Source: Acetobacter senegalensis (GTDB lineage: Bacteria; Pseudomonadota; Alphaproteobacteria; Acetobacterales; Acetobacteraceae). Taken from it: DNA of 64,000 nt. The stretch's first letter is position 1; the number at the start of each line of letters is the position of its first letter. A program made the position numbers and the translations under genes. The DNA lies in NCBI RefSeq assembly GCF_001580995.1, contig NZ_LHZU01000144.1:54631-118630 (forward strand). Direction: 5' to 3'. Below are positions 18,609-29,503 of this stretch, in pieces. Below the pieces are notes generated by a model. That model ran no database searches. It had not been told where the DNA came from and worked only from the letters and a program-made list of their open reading frames with translations.

Positions 18609-19111
18609 GCCATTCTTACCCCGGCCGCAATGTGGCGGGCGCTGGCCCGATGATGCGCATGGCAAATGGCCACTGCCAATGCGTCAGACGCATCTGCCCG
18701 CAAAACCTTAACCCCGGGCAGCAGACGGCGCACCATCATTTCCACCTGATCCTTATCGGCAGAGCCTGTGCCCACAACAGATTTTTTAACAGACAACGCG
18801 CCGTATTCCGCCACGTCCAGCCCGGCCAAAGCCGGAGCCAGAAGGGCCACGCCACGGGCGTATCCCAATTTGAGCGTGGCGGTGCCGTTACGGTTAACGT
18901 AAGTTTCTTCAACCGCCGCTTCAGACGGAGCCAGACGGTCTATCAGCAATGTCAGGTTTTCGTGCAGCACCTTCAGTCGGTCTGGCACGCTATCCGCGCT
19001 GTTGGTTGCAATCACGCCGTTTTCAACGTGCCGCAACCGGTTACCCTCGACATCAATCACACCCCAACCGGTAAACCGTAGGCCGGGATCAATGCCGAGC
19101 AGGCGCACCAC
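18605..19111 (-). CDS. ruvC: Crossover junction endodeoxyribonuclease RuvC
   Basis: RuvC cuts Holliday junctions symmetrically. The 168-residue protein has the RNase H-like acidic residues: Asp in LLGIDPGLRFTGWG, Glu in AVEETYVNRN, and the C-terminal DASDALAVAICHAH. Two GTG codons stand in tandem at 19111 and 19108; either could be the start. It begins 3 bases after the yebC stop and overlaps ruvA, giving the order yebC-ruvC-ruvA-ruvB. Confidence 0.96.
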   Translation of the reverse strand: MVRLLGIDPGLRFTGWGVIDVEGNRLRHVENGVIATNSADSVPDRLKVLHENLTLLIDRLAPSEAAVEETYVNRNGTATLKLGYARGVALLAPALAGLDVAEYGALSVKKSVVGTGSADKDQVEMMVRRLLPGVKVLRADASDALAVAICHAHHRASARHIAAGVRMA

Positions 19112-19113
19112 TG

Positions 19114-19863
19114 TCAGGAAGACAGTTTTTCGGCCAGATCATCCGGCAGATCAAAATTGGCGTAAACGTTCTGCACGTCGTCATTGTCTTCCAGAACGTC
19201 CAGTAGCTTGAACACACTGGTGGCTTTTTCTTCATCCAGCGTCACGCTGTTTTCCGGCCGCCAGTCCAGCTTGGCGCTTTCCGGTTCACCAAACTTGGCT
19301 TCCAGCGAATCCCGCACGGTAAAGAAAGATTCCACTTCACAGGTGATCTCGTGCGTTGTGTCTGAAGACACAACATTTTCAGCCCCTGCTTCAATGGCCG
19401 CTTCCAGCATGTCATCTTCTGAAGCCACGGAAAGCGGATAGGTGATCACACCAAGGCGACGGAACATGAAAGAGACCGAATTGGTTTCCCCCAGAGACCC
19501 ACCATATTTGGAGAACGCCGCGCGCACATCAGATGCCGTGCGATTACGGTTATCGGTCAAGGCTTCCACAATAACAGCAACGCCAGCCGGGCCGTAACCT
19601 TCGTAGCGCACTTCCACATAATCTTCACCGCCCGCAGCACCCGTTGCCTTCTTGATGGCGCGGTCAATATTGTCCTTGGGCATATTCACATCACGCGCGG
19701 CGGCAATAGCCGCCCGCAGGCGCGGGTTGGACGCAGGGTCAGGCAGGCCGGAACGGGCAGCAACCGTCAGTTCACGAATAACCTTGGCAAACTGTTTGGC
19801 CCGCTTGGCATCCTGCGCACCTTTACGGTGCATGATGTTCTTAAATTGGGAATGACCCGCCAT
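19114..19863 (-). CDS. yebC: YebC/PmpR family protein
   Basis: YebC-family proteins have been described as transcription regulators and, for some members, as factors that help ribosomes through proline stretches. The 249-residue protein begins [21 protein letters not shown], the family signature, and contains [39 protein letters not shown] and [18 protein letters not shown]. It lies directly upstream of ruvC, the common proteobacterial context. Confidence 0.95.
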   Translation of the reverse strand: MAGHSQFKNIMHRKGAQDAKRAKQFAKVIRELTVAARSGLPDPASNPRLRAAIAAARDVNMPKDNIDRAIKKATGAAGGEDYVEVRYEGYGPAGVAVIVEALTDNRNRTASDVRAAFSKYGGSLGETNSVSFMFRRLGVITYPLSVASEDDMLEAAIEAGAENVVSSDTTHEITCEVESFFTVRDSLEAKFGEPESAKLDWRPENSVTLDEEKATSVFKLLDVLEDNDDVQNVYANFDLPDDLAEKLSS

Positions 19864-19902
19864 AGTTCCTTACCTAACTGTCCCGTCCACACTCCCGCCT
19901 GC

Positions 19903-22626
19903 TCAGATCAGGCGGCCATGACAATGTTTATATTTTTTGCCTGAACCACAGGGGCATGGCGCGTTACGCGGTGTTTCGCCCCAGCTTGACGGATCATCCG
20001 GCATGATGGCGCTGGCCCCGATGGGTACTGCCATTTCAGGCGCAGCACCCGGAGACAATCCCGGCCCTGGTTCGGACTCAAAGCCCGGAATTTCCGGGTT
20101 TGCGTGAACTTCTGCTGTATCGGCAAACGGATCAACCGTGCCAGCCGGAGCCACTTCCACACGCGCCACCAGAGACACAACGCGTTCACGCATTTCTTCA
20201 AGCATGATGGTGAAGAGCTGGAAGGCCTCATGCTTGTATTCGTTCAGCGGATCTTTCTGGCCGTATGCCCGCAGCCCGATGCCCTGACGCATCTGATCAA
20301 GCGCGTGCAGATGCTCTTTCCAAACGGCATCATAGGTGGTCAGCAAGACCTGTTTTTCAATGAACCGCATCAGATCCGGGCCAAGATTGGCAGCCCGGGC
20401 GGCATGTGCCTGCGTAGCAGCCTGACTGATGCGCTCAGCAACCTGCTCCGCATCCATGCCGTCTTCCTTCGCCCATTCGGCAATCGGCAGATCAAGCGCG
20501 AATATCTTGTTTGCCGCCGCATGCAGGCCGGCCACATCCCATTGTTCCGCAAAGGATTTTTCAGGAATATGGCGCGCCACCATGGCGTCAATCACATCTT
20601 CCTGCGCTTCCGCAATGATGGAGGACACATCCTCGGTAGACATGTATTCCCGGCGCTGGGCGTACACTTCCTTGCGCTGGTCATTCATCACGTCATCATA
20701 TTTGAGCGTGTTCTTGCGCATGTCGAAGTTGCGGGCTTCAACTTTTTTCTGCGCCCGTTCCAGCGCCTTGCTCAGCCAGGGGTGAACAATGGCCTCGCCT
20801 TCTTTCATGCCCATTTTCTGGAACATGCCGCCCATGCGGTCAGACCCGAAAATCCGCATCAGGTCATCTTGCAGGGAGATAAAGAACCGTGAATTACCCG
20901 GATCACCCTGACGGCCGGCGCGACCCCGCAACTGGTTATCAATCCGGCGGCTTTCATGCCGCTCAGTGCCGATAACGAACAGGCCACCGGCCTGCTTCAC
21001 AATCTCATGGTCACGGGTCACACGGTCCCGAATGGCCTGCTCGGCCGCATCCCGTTCCGGTGACGGCTCCATGCCTTCAAGCTGCTGCTCTATCAGCATG
21101 TCAACATTGCCGCCCAGCTTGATGTCCGTCCCACGTCCGGCCATGTTGGTAGCAATGGTGATAGCACCCGGAGACCCCGCCTGCGCCACAATCTTGGCTT
21201 CCATTTCATGGAAACGGGCATTGAGCACATTATGGGGAATGTTTTCCTGCTTCAGCAGGGCGGAAAGCGCTTCACTTTTCTCAATGGAAGTGGTGCCCAC
21301 CAGAATAGGCTGGTTGCGCTCATGCACCTCACGGATAAGACGCGTGACAGCCGCGAATTTCTCCGCTTCCGTCAGATAGATCTCATCATCTTCATCTTTA
21401 CGGGCAACTGGCCGGTTGGTGGGAATTTCCACCACATCCAGCTTGTAGATTTCCGCAAATTCGTCGGCCTCGGTCATGGCCGTGCCGGTCATGCCGGACA
21501 GTTTGGGATAAAGACGGAAAAAGTTCTGGAAGGTGATGGAGGCCAGCGTCTGGTTTTCCTGCTGGACCTCAACATGTTCCTTGGCTTCCAGCGCCTGATG
21601 CAGGCCATCCGAATACCGGCGGCCTTCCATCATGCGGCCGGTGAATTCATCAATAATCACCACCTTGCCGCCCCGCACGATGTAATCCACATCACGCGAG
21701 AACAGGGTATGAGCCCGCAGAGACTGCTGCACATGATGAACCACAGCCACATGATGCAGGTCATACAACCCGCCTTCATCCAGCACGCCAGCTTCCCGCA
21801 GCAGGTCTTCCACCTTGTCAGACCCGGCATCCGTCAGCACAACGCTGCGGAACTTTTCGTCCTTTTCGTAAGTTGCGGGGTCCTGCACCAGCCGGACTAC
21901 AACTTCATCCACAGCCCGGTACAGATCTGAACTGTCTTCCGCAGGGCCGGAAATAATCAGCGGCGTACGCGCTTCATCAATCAGGATGGAATCCACTTCG
22001 TCCACAATGGCGTGGTAGAAGGGGCGCTGAACCATCTCTTCCAAGCGATACTTCATGTTATCGCGCAGGTAATCAAAGCCGAATTCGTTATTGGTGCCGT
22101 AGGTGATATCCGCCGCATAGGCCGCACGGCGGGCTTCATCAGGCATATTGGGCACGATCGTCCCGGTGGTCAGCCCCAGAAAGCCATAAAGCTTGCTCAT
22201 CTCGGCCGCATCGCGGGAGGCGAGGTAGTCGTTCACCGTCACCACATGTACGCCTTTGCCAGCCAGGGCACTGAGGTACACTGCCAGCGTTGCCACCAGC
22301 GTCTTGCCTTCCCCGGTGCGCATTTCGGCAATACGGCCAGCCTGCAGCACCATGCCGCCAATAAGCTGCACGTCAAAATGCCGCATACCCAGCACCCGGC
22401 GGGATGCCTCACGCGCCACAGCGAACGCTTCAGGCAGGAGGCTGTCTAGCGTGGCCCCCTGGGCCAGCCGTTCACGAAACTCTCCCGTCTTGGCTGCAAG
22501 CGCGGCGTCATCCAGCGCCTGCATCTGGGGTTCCAGGGCGTTGATTTCCGGCACGCGGCGCTGGAACATCTTGAGCGTCCGATCATTGGCAGTGCCGAAC
22601 AGGGCGCGGACGAAGCTTGCGAGCAT
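19903..22626 (-). CDS. secA: Preprotein translocase ATPase SecA
   Basis: SecA is the cytoplasmic motor that pushes preproteins through SecYEG. The 907-residue protein has Walker A in [11 protein letters not shown] near residue 105, the DEAD-type [15 protein letters not shown], the second helicase core with [15 protein letters not shown], helicase motif [13 protein letters not shown], and a C-terminal zinc-binding [17 protein letters not shown] tail for SecB and lipid contact. ATG at 22626 has GGAAAGG in front; the longer frame to 22758 is rejected. A 236-base divergent gap separates it from the parvulin gene. Confidence 0.97.
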   Translation of the reverse strand: MLASFVRALFGTANDRTLKMFQRRVPEINALEPQMQALDDAALAAKTGEFRERLAQGATLDSLLPEAFAVAREASRRVLGMRHFDVQLIGGMVLQAGRIAEMRTGEGKTLVATLAVYLSALAGKGVHVVTVNDYLASRDAAEMSKLYGFLGLTTGTIVPNMPDEARRAAYAADITYGTNNEFGFDYLRDNMKYRLEEMVQRPFYHAIVDEVDSILIDEARTPLIISGPAEDSSDLYRAVDEVVVRLVQDPATYEKDEKFRSVVLTDAGSDKVEDLLREAGVLDEGGLYDLHHVAVVHHVQQSLRAHTLFSRDVDYIVRGGKVVIIDEFTGRMMEGRRYSDGLHQALEAKEHVEVQQENQTLASITFQNFFRLYPKLSGMTGTAMTEADEFAEIYKLDVVEIPTNRPVARKDEDDEIYLTEAEKFAAVTRLIREVHERNQPILVGTTSIEKSEALSALLKQENIPHNVLNARFHEMEAKIVAQAGSPGAITIATNMAGRGTDIKLGGNVDMLIEQQLEGMEPSPERDAAEQAIRDRVTRDHEIVKQAGGLFVIGTERHESRRIDNQLRGRAGRQGDPGNSRFFISLQDDLMRIFGSDRMGGMFQKMGMKEGEAIVHPWLSKALERAQKKVEARNFDMRKNTLKYDDVMNDQRKEVYAQRREYMSTEDVSSIIAEAQEDVIDAMVARHIPEKSFAEQWDVAGLHAAANKIFALDLPIAEWAKEDGMDAEQVAERISQAATQAHAARAANLGPDLMRFIEKQVLLTTYDAVWKEHLHALDQMRQGIGLRAYGQKDPLNEYKHEAFQLFTIMLEEMRERVVSLVARVEVAPAGTVDPFADTAEVHANPEIPGFESEPGPGLSPGAAPEMAVPIGASAIMPDDPSSWGETPRNAPCPCGSGKKYKHCHGRLI

Positions 22627-22862
22627 GAAAACCTTTCCGGAACAATGCGCGACCCCTTCCGCCTTCCATCCGGAACCAGACCGGCGGAGACAGAACAAGG
22701 CATCAGCATGGAGTGGCTCGGGGGCAAAATAGGGCCGAGGCCGCCTGCGGTCAACCAATCACCCCGGTTTCTTGCCTTGCACCCGGCAAGAGGGCTTGCA
22801 GGGCTGGGGAGCCTCCTTCATAGAGGTAACACTGTTTAGTCCTTAGTTTAGGGTTTGTCCTC

Positions 22863-23819
22863 ATGCGGTTTACCAAACAGGCCTTCGCTCTTGCAGCTAC
22901 GGCCCTGCTTGCCTCCACTGCCTTTTCTGCTTCTTCTTTTGCGGCTCCGGCTGCACCGGCAGCGGCTCCCGCCACGCCGGCAGCTCCTCCAGCAAAGCCG
23001 GTAGACCCGAATGCCGTGGTCGCTACCGTGAACGGTGAAAAGATCACGGTGTCTGATGTGCAGGACGCCCTGTCCAACATGCCGCCGCAGATGCGCCAGC
23101 TGCCGCCGAACCTGATCTTCCCGATGCTGGTCAATCAGCTGGCTGATCAGAAAGCCATCCAGATTGTTGCCCGCAAGGAAGGTCTGGACAAGACACCAGA
23201 CGTCAAGAAAATGATGGATGCTGCTTCCATCAATGCGCTGCAGAATGCATGGCTGTCCAAGCAGGTTACGCCCCAGCTGACGGATGCGGCCATTGAGCAG
23301 TATTATCAGCAGAATTACGCTGGCAAGCCGCCGGAACAGGAAGTGCATGCCCGCCACATCCTGGTAAAGACCGAAGCTGAAGCCAACGATGTGATCAAGA
23401 AGCTGAAAGCTGGCGCAGACTTTGGTAAGCTGGCTGCGGAAGTTTCAACCGATACCGGCAGCGCCAAGCAGAACGGTGGTGATCTGGGCTGGTTCAAGAA
23501 AGAAGACATGATCCCGGCCTTCTCAACCGCTGCCTTCGCCATGAAAAAGGGCGATATCAGCAACACGCCGGTCAAAAGCCAGTACGGCTACCATGTCATT
23601 CAGGTGCTTGATACCCGCACCGATCCCGTGCCGTCCCTGGACAGCGTGAAAGACAAGATCCGTCAGGCTCTGATCCAGAAATACGTGCGTGAAGCCGTTG
23701 GCAAAGCCACCAGTGATGTCAAGATTGTCCGGTTTGATCCCTCAACCGGCAAGCAGCTTCCTGATGCGCCTCCTCCCGGCACACCGGGCGCAGCACCGGC
23801 TGCTCCGGCCAAAAAATAA
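22863..23819 (+). CDS. Periplasmic parvulin-type peptidyl-prolyl isomerase
   Basis: A foldase that should catalyse proline isomerisation and assist exported proteins. The 318-residue protein has a Sec signal (about 1-27, cleavage near SFA), an Ala/Pro linker, a SurA-like N-terminal chaperone region (about 48-145) and one rotamase domain (about 160-255) with the family motifs HARHILVKTEAEA, AKQNGGDLGWF, AFAMKKGDIS and KSQYGYHVIQV. The C-terminus is a Pro/Ala tail. It diverges from secA and precedes argJ; this neighbourhood is common in alphaproteobacteria. Confidence 0.92.
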   Translation: MRFTKQAFALAATALLASTAFSASSFAAPAAPAAAPATPAAPPAKPVDPNAVVATVNGEKITVSDVQDALSNMPPQMRQLPPNLIFPMLVNQLADQKAIQIVARKEGLDKTPDVKKMMDAASINALQNAWLSKQVTPQLTDAAIEQYYQQNYAGKPPEQEVHARHILVKTEAEANDVIKKLKAGADFGKLAAEVSTDTGSAKQNGGDLGWFKKEDMIPAFSTAAFAMKKGDISNTPVKSQYGYHVIQVLDTRTDPVPSLDSVKDKIRQALIQKYVREAVGKATSDVKIVRFDPSTGKQLPDAPPPGTPGAAPAAPAKK

Positions 23820-23843
23820 TCTGATCTGACCACCCTCTTCCAG

Positions 23844-23866
23844 CCGCCATGCTTCCTGCATGGCGG
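23844..23866 (+). terminator. Hairpin between parvulin gene and argJ
   Basis: CCGCCATGC and GCATGGCGG form a perfect 9-bp stem with a 5-base loop 25 bases after the stop codon. Only TTCTG follows, so it is a weak terminator or RNA-stabilising structure; argJ starts 29 bases later. Confidence 0.5.
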
Positions 23867-23894
23867 TTCTGCCGTTTCAAGGACATAAAGCGTT

Positions 23895-25142
23895 ATGGCA
23901 CACGCCCTCCCCGTTTCTCCTCTCGCCCGGCCTCTTCCTGAGCTTGGTGTTATTCGCGGGGTGCGCCTTGGCGCGGCGGAAGCAGGTATCCGTTACAAAG
24001 GCCGGACAGATCTGGTTCTGGCCGAATTTACCCCCGGCACCACAGTGGCGGGTGTCTTTACCCAGACAAAATGTGCTGGCGCACCGGTTGATTGGTGCCG
24101 CTCCGTTCTACCGCACGGACAGGCAGGGGCGCTGGTGGTCAATGCCGGGAACGCCAACGTCTTTACCGGTCGCGCAGGCCGCGAAACCTGCGAAGCCACG
24201 GCGGAAACCGCAGCCAAACTGGCCGGATGTTCGCTGGATGCCGTTTATCTGGCCTCCACTGGTGTGATCGGGGCGATTCTTCCGCATGAGCGCATTACAA
24301 ATGCGCTGCCCGCGCTGCACACTGCACTCAGCGAAACCGGGTGGGAAGCCGCAGCACGCGGCATCATGACCACTGACACGTTTCCGAAAGCCGCTGTACG
24401 TACTGCCACGCTGAACGGCACCACTGTGACCATTCAGGGCATTGCCAAGGGCAGCGGCATGATTGCGCCAGACATGGCCACCATGCTGGCGTTCGTAGCG
24501 ACCGATGCCGCTCTTCCGGCACCTGTGTTGCAAAGCCTGCTTTCAGCAGATGTCAAAACCACCTTCAACTGCATCACGGTCGATTCTGATACCTCCACCT
24601 CAGACATGGTTTTGCTGTTCGCCACAGGTGCGGCGCAGAATCCGCCTGTTACAGCAGAAATTGACGCCCTGAATGACGCCACACTGGCAGATTTCCGTGC
24701 AGCCCTGAAAGCGGTGCTGCATGACCTGGCACTTCTCGTCATTCGGGACGGAGAAGGGGCCACCAAACTCATGAACATTCGGGTGACGGGTGCAGTCTCT
24801 GATGCGTCCGCCTGGGGTGTTGGCATGGCCATTGGCAATTCCCCGCTGGTGAAAACCGCTGTTGCGGGAGAAGACGCAAACTGGGGCCGCGTTGTCATGG
24901 CCGTAGGCAAATGCGGCGAACCGGCAGACCGCGACACACTTTCCGTTTCCATAGGCGGTGTTTGCATTGCCCGTGATGGCACGGTTGTGGCGGACTATGA
25001 TGAAACGCCCGTGGTTGCCCACATGAAGGGGCAGGAAATTGATATCGCCGTTGATCTTGGCCTTGGCACAGGATCAGCTCAGGTCTGGAGCTGTGATCTG
25101 ACCCACGGCTATATTGATATCAACGGCTCCTACCGCAGTTAG
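23895..25142 (+). CDS. argJ: Bifunctional glutamate N-acetyltransferase/N-acetylglutamate synthase ArgJ
   Basis: ArgJ moves the acetyl group from N-acetylornithine to glutamate (and may make N-acetylglutamate from acetyl-CoA) in arginine synthesis. The 415-residue precursor self-cleaves before a threonine; the site is visible in KGSGMIAPDMATMLAF near residue 200, where the Thr of ATML becomes the nucleophile. NAGNANVFTG, STGVIG and the C-terminal SYRS ending also match the family. Confidence 0.95.
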   Translation: MAHALPVSPLARPLPELGVIRGVRLGAAEAGIRYKGRTDLVLAEFTPGTTVAGVFTQTKCAGAPVDWCRSVLPHGQAGALVVNAGNANVFTGRAGRETCEATAETAAKLAGCSLDAVYLASTGVIGAILPHERITNALPALHTALSETGWEAAARGIMTTDTFPKAAVRTATLNGTTVTIQGIAKGSGMIAPDMATMLAFVATDAALPAPVLQSLLSADVKTTFNCITVDSDTSTSDMVLLFATGAAQNPPVTAEIDALNDATLADFRAALKAVLHDLALLVIRDGEGATKLMNIRVTGAVSDASAWGVGMAIGNSPLVKTAVAGEDANWGRVVMAVGKCGEPADRDTLSVSIGGVCIARDGTVVADYDETPVVAHMKGQEIDIAVDLGLGTGSAQVWSCDLTHGYIDINGSYRS

Positions 25143-25210
25143 CCCCGCCGCCCACACGGACGGTTCATGTTCGCTGCCTCGCCAGCAACAGTTTTTAAGG
25201 AACAGGCCTG

Positions 25211-25855
25211 ATGTCCGCTTCTGATCTGCCGCCCGGCTGGGGAGGCCCGTCGCAACATTCGGATAACGGTTTCTATACTCCGCAGGAGGGCATTGGCCGC
25301 CCGATGTGGATTTACGCTGGCTTCTGGTGGCGTGTGTGGGCTTTTATAATTGATAGCGTCATTCTGAGCGTGGTGGATGGCGTGCTGGGCTTCTTCATGC
25401 TGCCTGACCTGAAAGTGGAATGGGAGGAAACCCCCATTCCCGACGCATCCGGCCAGACCATGGATGTTGTGGATATCGCCTCCTTCGTGCAGCCGGAAAC
25501 GGCTTCCGTCCTTATTCCGCATATTCATGCAGGCAACTGGCATCTGCCCAGCCTGTTTCTGGCGCTGCTTCCGGCCCTGTATTTCATTTTCTTTGAATCG
25601 TCCTCCTTCCGCGCCACACCGGGCAAACGGCTATGCCGTCTGGAAGTCACCACCACCCGCGGCAGACAGATTTCCATTGGCCGGGCGACAGTGCGTTTTC
25701 TGGTAAAGGCCTTCATCTCGTTCCCGTTTTTTTACATCGGGGTGCTAATGGTGGCTTTCACGCGCCACAAACAGGCGCTGCATGACCTGATTGCGGATAC
25801 GCTGGTTATCCGGTCTGAAACTGCACAGGTTGTAACTTTCGAACCCCGATCCTGA
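25211..25855 (+). CDS. RDD family integral membrane protein
   Basis: The 214-residue protein has three or four hydrophobic segments (about 38-65, 115-135, 165-190). After the first tract WRVWAFIIDSVIL, the domain includes TPGKRLCRLEVTTTRG and RHKQALHDLIADTLVI, features of the RDD family, named for conserved Arg-Asp-Asp; here the first position appears as WAFIID. Function is not known; some members have been linked to ion transport. It lies between argJ and a large MscS channel on the same strand. Confidence 0.8.
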   Translation: MSASDLPPGWGGPSQHSDNGFYTPQEGIGRPMWIYAGFWWRVWAFIIDSVILSVVDGVLGFFMLPDLKVEWEETPIPDASGQTMDVVDIASFVQPETASVLIPHIHAGNWHLPSLFLALLPALYFIFFESSSFRATPGKRLCRLEVTTTRGRQISIGRATVRFLVKAFISFPFFYIGVLMVAFTRHKQALHDLIADTLVIRSETAQVVTFEPRS

Positions 25856-25981
25856 AACGCCGGCCATCCCTGCCCTCCGGCGGTCTTGATACTGCCGGAA
25901 TTGCCCCCTACCCTTGAGCGCACTTATCGGGCATTCACCGCCCATTCTCTCATCGCGCTGAATACAAGGAGACGGCACGCC

Positions 25982-28555
25982 ATGGCGGCAACAAGCCTGG
26001 AGCGGGGCTCGACCAGAACTCAATCTGCTTTTTCTTCGTCTTTATCTTTATGGAGCAGATCTTTCTTTGCGCTCTGCTGCCTCTGCCTGCTTCTGGCAGG
26101 TATGGTCCCCGGCTTTGCCTCTCTGGCGCACGCGGCAGATGCTCCTGCCGCCGCAACGCCCAGTGCAACGGGTTCGCTCAGCAAGGATGATGCCCAACAG
26201 CTTCTGAACGTGCTGAATGACCCGAAAAAGCGCGAGGATTTCACCCACACACTCTCCCTGATGGCAAAAGGCCTACCTGCCGCAGCGCCAGCAGCCGCCA
26301 AACCTGCCGCCGCTGCCCCCGCTGTTGTGGATAGTGATGTCAATTCAGAGCTGGATAATCTGACATCATCCATGCAGGGATATGTTCAGAATTTTGCCGG
26401 TTTGTTCAAGGATCTGGGGTTTGTCGGCTCATGGTTCCGCAGCCAGATCAGCAATCCGGAAACCCGGAAAACCCTGCTGGACGCCTTCAGCCGCGCCGCA
26501 ATCATTCTGCTGGCAGCCCTGGCTCTGGAACGCGGCACCAGCCTGATGCTGAAAAAGCCGCTTACCGCTGTCACCTCTCATGCGGAAGCCCGCGAACGCA
26601 AACAGGAAGCTTCGGCCGCAGTCGAATCTGTTCAGGCAGCCACCTCCACACCAGATGGAGACAACACCCAGACCCGCGCGGATGATCAGCGACGGCGGAA
26701 TGAAGTCATGCGCTATCTGGTGCGTGTGCCTTACAATTTCCTGCACTTCCTGCTCAAACTGCTGCCTGTGGTTGTCGTTCTGGCCATTGGTTATCTGGGC
26801 GCGGAATTTCTGACCACCACATCGCAGGCGCGCACCGTCACCATCACGCTGACAAACGCCTATGTTGTGGCACGCGGCCTTTACCTGCTTCTGGAAACAG
26901 GGCTCGCCCCCCGTTCTCCGGCCATCCGGCTTATCCCTGCACAAGACAACACGGCACGGATGCTGACGCGGTGGTGGAACGTACTGGTTGCGGCTCCCTC
27001 TCTGGTCATCTGTCTTTCCACACTGGGCAGCGAATTCAATCTGGCCCCCCGCGGCACGGAAGCCATGCTCCGTGCTGTGGTGCTGGTGCAGCATCTGATC
27101 ATTGCCGCCTTTATCTGGCGGGTGCGCCATATTGTGGCCAATTCGCTCCAGCCATCCCCGGAACTCCGTAAAAATGCCTTCTGGGCCTTTGTCGGGGCCA
27201 TGGCGCGCTTCTGGTGGATTCCCGTCCTGTTCCTGGATATTGCTCTGTGGTTTGTGTGGGCCGCACACCTGAAGGGCGGCTATCAGTGGATCCTGCGTGG
27301 CACCCTGCTCACGCTTGTCTGCCTGGTACTCGCGCGTCTGATCGCTGTGCTGGCTTACGGGTTGCAGGATCGTCTGTTCCGTATCAGCGATGCCGTGGAG
27401 GCCGAATATCCCGGTCTGCAAAAACGGGCGGATTATTACTATCCCTTCGTGCGGCGCATGCTGACGGTCTTTATCGTCTTTGTTGCCGCCATCAGCATTG
27501 CGCAGAGCTGGAATATCCCCAGCTTCCATTTCTTCTTTGAAAATCCACTTGGCTCGCGTCTGGTCAGTGCCGCCGTGATCCTGACACTGGGTCTGGTCAT
27601 CGCCTCCGTGGCGTGGGAAGTTATCAACGGTCTGCTGAACAAGCAGATTGACCGTTACACAACATCCTCCCAATCAGCTCGGGCCACGCGGCTACGCACC
27701 ATTCTGCCCATTATCCGTACCGTGCTGCTGGTGTTCATTGTGGTGATTGTCACCGTCACAACGCTCTCTCAGATCGGGATCAATGTCACACCCCTGCTGA
27801 CAGGTGCCGGAATTCTGGGTGTGGGCCTGTCCTTCGGGTCCCAGAGCTTGTGGAAAGACGTGATCACGGGCTTCTTCATGCTGGCGGAAGACGCCATTCA
27901 GGTGGGGGACTGGGTCACAACCAGCGGCGTGTCCGGCACGGTGGAACAGCTTTCCATCCGGACGCTTCGTGTGCGGTCCATTGATGGTGATCTGCATATC
28001 ATCCCGTTCTCGTCCGTTACCTCCATTGCCAACACTGGCCGCGGCTTCAACCAGATCATCATCAAGCAGGTGCTGGATCTGGGCGAAGACCAGAAAAAAG
28101 TGGTGCACATCCTAGCAGAGGTAGTGAAGGAAATGCGGACGGAAGACAGTTTCCGCCATATCATTTTCTCCGATTACAATGATCTGGGAGTTGATTGCAG
28201 CGACAGTAACGGCGCGGTGCTGGTTGGCAGCATCCGTACTGCCCCCATGATGAAGTGGAAGGTCCAGCGCGAATTCTATCGCCGTCTGGCTAACCGCATG
28301 GCGGCTGCTGGCGTTAAATTCTACACACCGACATCGTACTACACCACGCCGCCGGGCAACGCCATGCATCTGGCCATGGACGCCATGCCTGAGTGGACCC
28401 CGCCTCAGCCCGCGGCTGGTGCTGCGCAAGCTGCTCCGGCAACTCAGCCCCCGGTCGCTGCCCCTCAGGCGGACGTCCAGAAACCACAGGCACCCCACCC
28501 CACCGAGGAAAACCCGCAGGGGAAAACCTCTCCAGAAGGTCCAGCACATGCCTGA
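25982..28555 (+). CDS. Large MscS-family mechanosensitive channel
   Basis: MscS channels open under membrane tension and release small solutes on osmotic downshift. This 857-residue member has a signal sequence (about 15-50), a periplasmic region with a short Ala-rich segment, about ten hydrophobic segments, and the MscS core near 595-720: LLTGAGILGVGLSFGSQSLWKDVITGFFM is the pore helix and hinge, then the beta domain EDAIQVGDWV and FSSVTSIANTGRGF. A Pro/Ala-rich tail follows about residue 790. ATG at 25982 has AAGGAGA in front; the longer frame from TTG 25886 is less likely. Its stop overlaps the start of a 2-oxoglutarate dioxygenase gene. Confidence 0.88.
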   Translation: MAATSLERGSTRTQSAFSSSLSLWSRSFFALCCLCLLLAGMVPGFASLAHAADAPAAATPSATGSLSKDDAQQLLNVLNDPKKREDFTHTLSLMAKGLPAAAPAAAKPAAAAPAVVDSDVNSELDNLTSSMQGYVQNFAGLFKDLGFVGSWFRSQISNPETRKTLLDAFSRAAIILLAALALERGTSLMLKKPLTAVTSHAEARERKQEASAAVESVQAATSTPDGDNTQTRADDQRRRNEVMRYLVRVPYNFLHFLLKLLPVVVVLAIGYLGAEFLTTTSQARTVTITLTNAYVVARGLYLLLETGLAPRSPAIRLIPAQDNTARMLTRWWNVLVAAPSLVICLSTLGSEFNLAPRGTEAMLRAVVLVQHLIIAAFIWRVRHIVANSLQPSPELRKNAFWAFVGAMARFWWIPVLFLDIALWFVWAAHLKGGYQWILRGTLLTLVCLVLARLIAVLAYGLQDRLFRISDAVEAEYPGLQKRADYYYPFVRRMLTVFIVFVAAISIAQSWNIPSFHFFFENPLGSRLVSAAVILTLGLVIASVAWEVINGLLNKQIDRYTTSSQSARATRLRTILPIIRTVLLVFIVVIVTVTTLSQIGINVTPLLTGAGILGVGLSFGSQSLWKDVITGFFMLAEDAIQVGDWVTTSGVSGTVEQLSIRTLRVRSIDGDLHIIPFSSVTSIANTGRGFNQIIIKQVLDLGEDQKKVVHILAEVVKEMRTEDSFRHIIFSDYNDLGVDCSDSNGAVLVGSIRTAPMMKWKVQREFYRRLANRMAAAGVKFYTPTSYYTTPPGNAMHLAMDAMPEWTPPQPAAGAAQAAPATQPPVAAPQADVQKPQAPHPTEENPQGKTSPEGPAHA

Positions 28556-29306
28556 TGACGCAGACCATCCCGTTGACCAGACTGTGCCGCAAATGCTCGG
28601 CATACTGGAAACACCTCTGGCCAAGGAAGGCTACACATACCAGCAGGCCGGCTTCATGCGTCCCCTGCTGGAACAGTTTGGTCTGGCACAATGGAACAGC
28701 TTTGCTGAAAGCTGGGACCATCTGGGGGTAGATCGGTATATGGCGGATGGCGGACGGTATCGCCGCCGCCGGTATGCCACTTACTCCCTCACACCGGATC
28801 AGATTCTCCGTAAGCCGCATCAACCCCATTACCAAAGCCGGGATTACAATACCCTGAATGGCGGGATTGAGCGGTGGTTCAAACCTGTTACGGACGCAAC
28901 GGGCCACCACCCGGCGCTGCTGGCCATTCTGGAACTGACCCATCGTATCGCGTCAGATCTGACACCTGCAGATTTGCAGCCTCAGGCATGGCATGCGGAA
29001 GTGCATCAGTTCCGCATTGAAGCCAGTCCTGAATCTTCAGGGCAGCCGACACCCGAAGGCCTGCACCGGGATGGTGTGGATTGGGTCTGTGTGTTGATGG
29101 TGAACCGGGAGAATATTGCCAGCGGTGAGACAACCATTCATGACCTCAACCGCAAGGCTGTGGGCAGCTTCACCCTGGCTCACCCGCTAGATGCCGCTTT
29201 TGTAAATGATAGCCGGGTTTATCACGGGGTAACGCCCGTGAAACCCGTTGATCCATCCCGTCCGGCGTATCGGGATGTTCTGGTTGTCACTCTGCGGCAC
29301 GAGTAA
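28548..29306 (+). CDS. 2OG-Fe(II) dioxygenase family protein, possibly an amino acid hydroxylase
   Basis: The 252-residue product matches the 2OG-Fe dioxygenase family that includes bacterial L-isoleucine 4-dioxygenase. The iron ligands can be placed: His173 and Asp175 in GLHRDGVDW and His226 in YHGVTPV, with Arg242 in AYRDVLVVTL as the likely 2-oxoglutarate contact; GETTIHDL lies between them. ATG at 28548 overlaps the stop of the MscS gene by 8 bases, so the two are translated together. The longer frame from 28419 only shadows the channel gene. The substrate cannot be read from the sequence; free amino acids are the family precedent. Confidence 0.8.
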   Translation: MPDDADHPVDQTVPQMLGILETPLAKEGYTYQQAGFMRPLLEQFGLAQWNSFAESWDHLGVDRYMADGGRYRRRRYATYSLTPDQILRKPHQPHYQSRDYNTLNGGIERWFKPVTDATGHHPALLAILELTHRIASDLTPADLQPQAWHAEVHQFRIEASPESSGQPTPEGLHRDGVDWVCVLMVNRENIASGETTIHDLNRKAVGSFTLAHPLDAAFVNDSRVYHGVTPVKPVDPSRPAYRDVLVVTLRHE

Positions 29307-29503
29307 GTCTGCAAAGCTAACAATTACGCCTCTTTCTTCCTCAAGGCTGGCAGAAAAGTCAGCCATTGAGAAGATAGGAGGGATTCCAGAAGTTAAAACC
29401 GGAATTTGATAGTCTGCTGCGAGGCCACCGGGACAAAAGAGTCCTACGCCGTCAGCTGCAAAAGATGATGATGGACTTTAGTCCCACTTCATCAGAACGA
29501 GAT

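Noticed and set aside
26429..27673. 414-codon minus-strand frame within the MscS gene
   Set aside because: Antisense shadow of a gene with membrane helices and the MscS pore motif; high His/Gln/Gly content is typical of such shadows.
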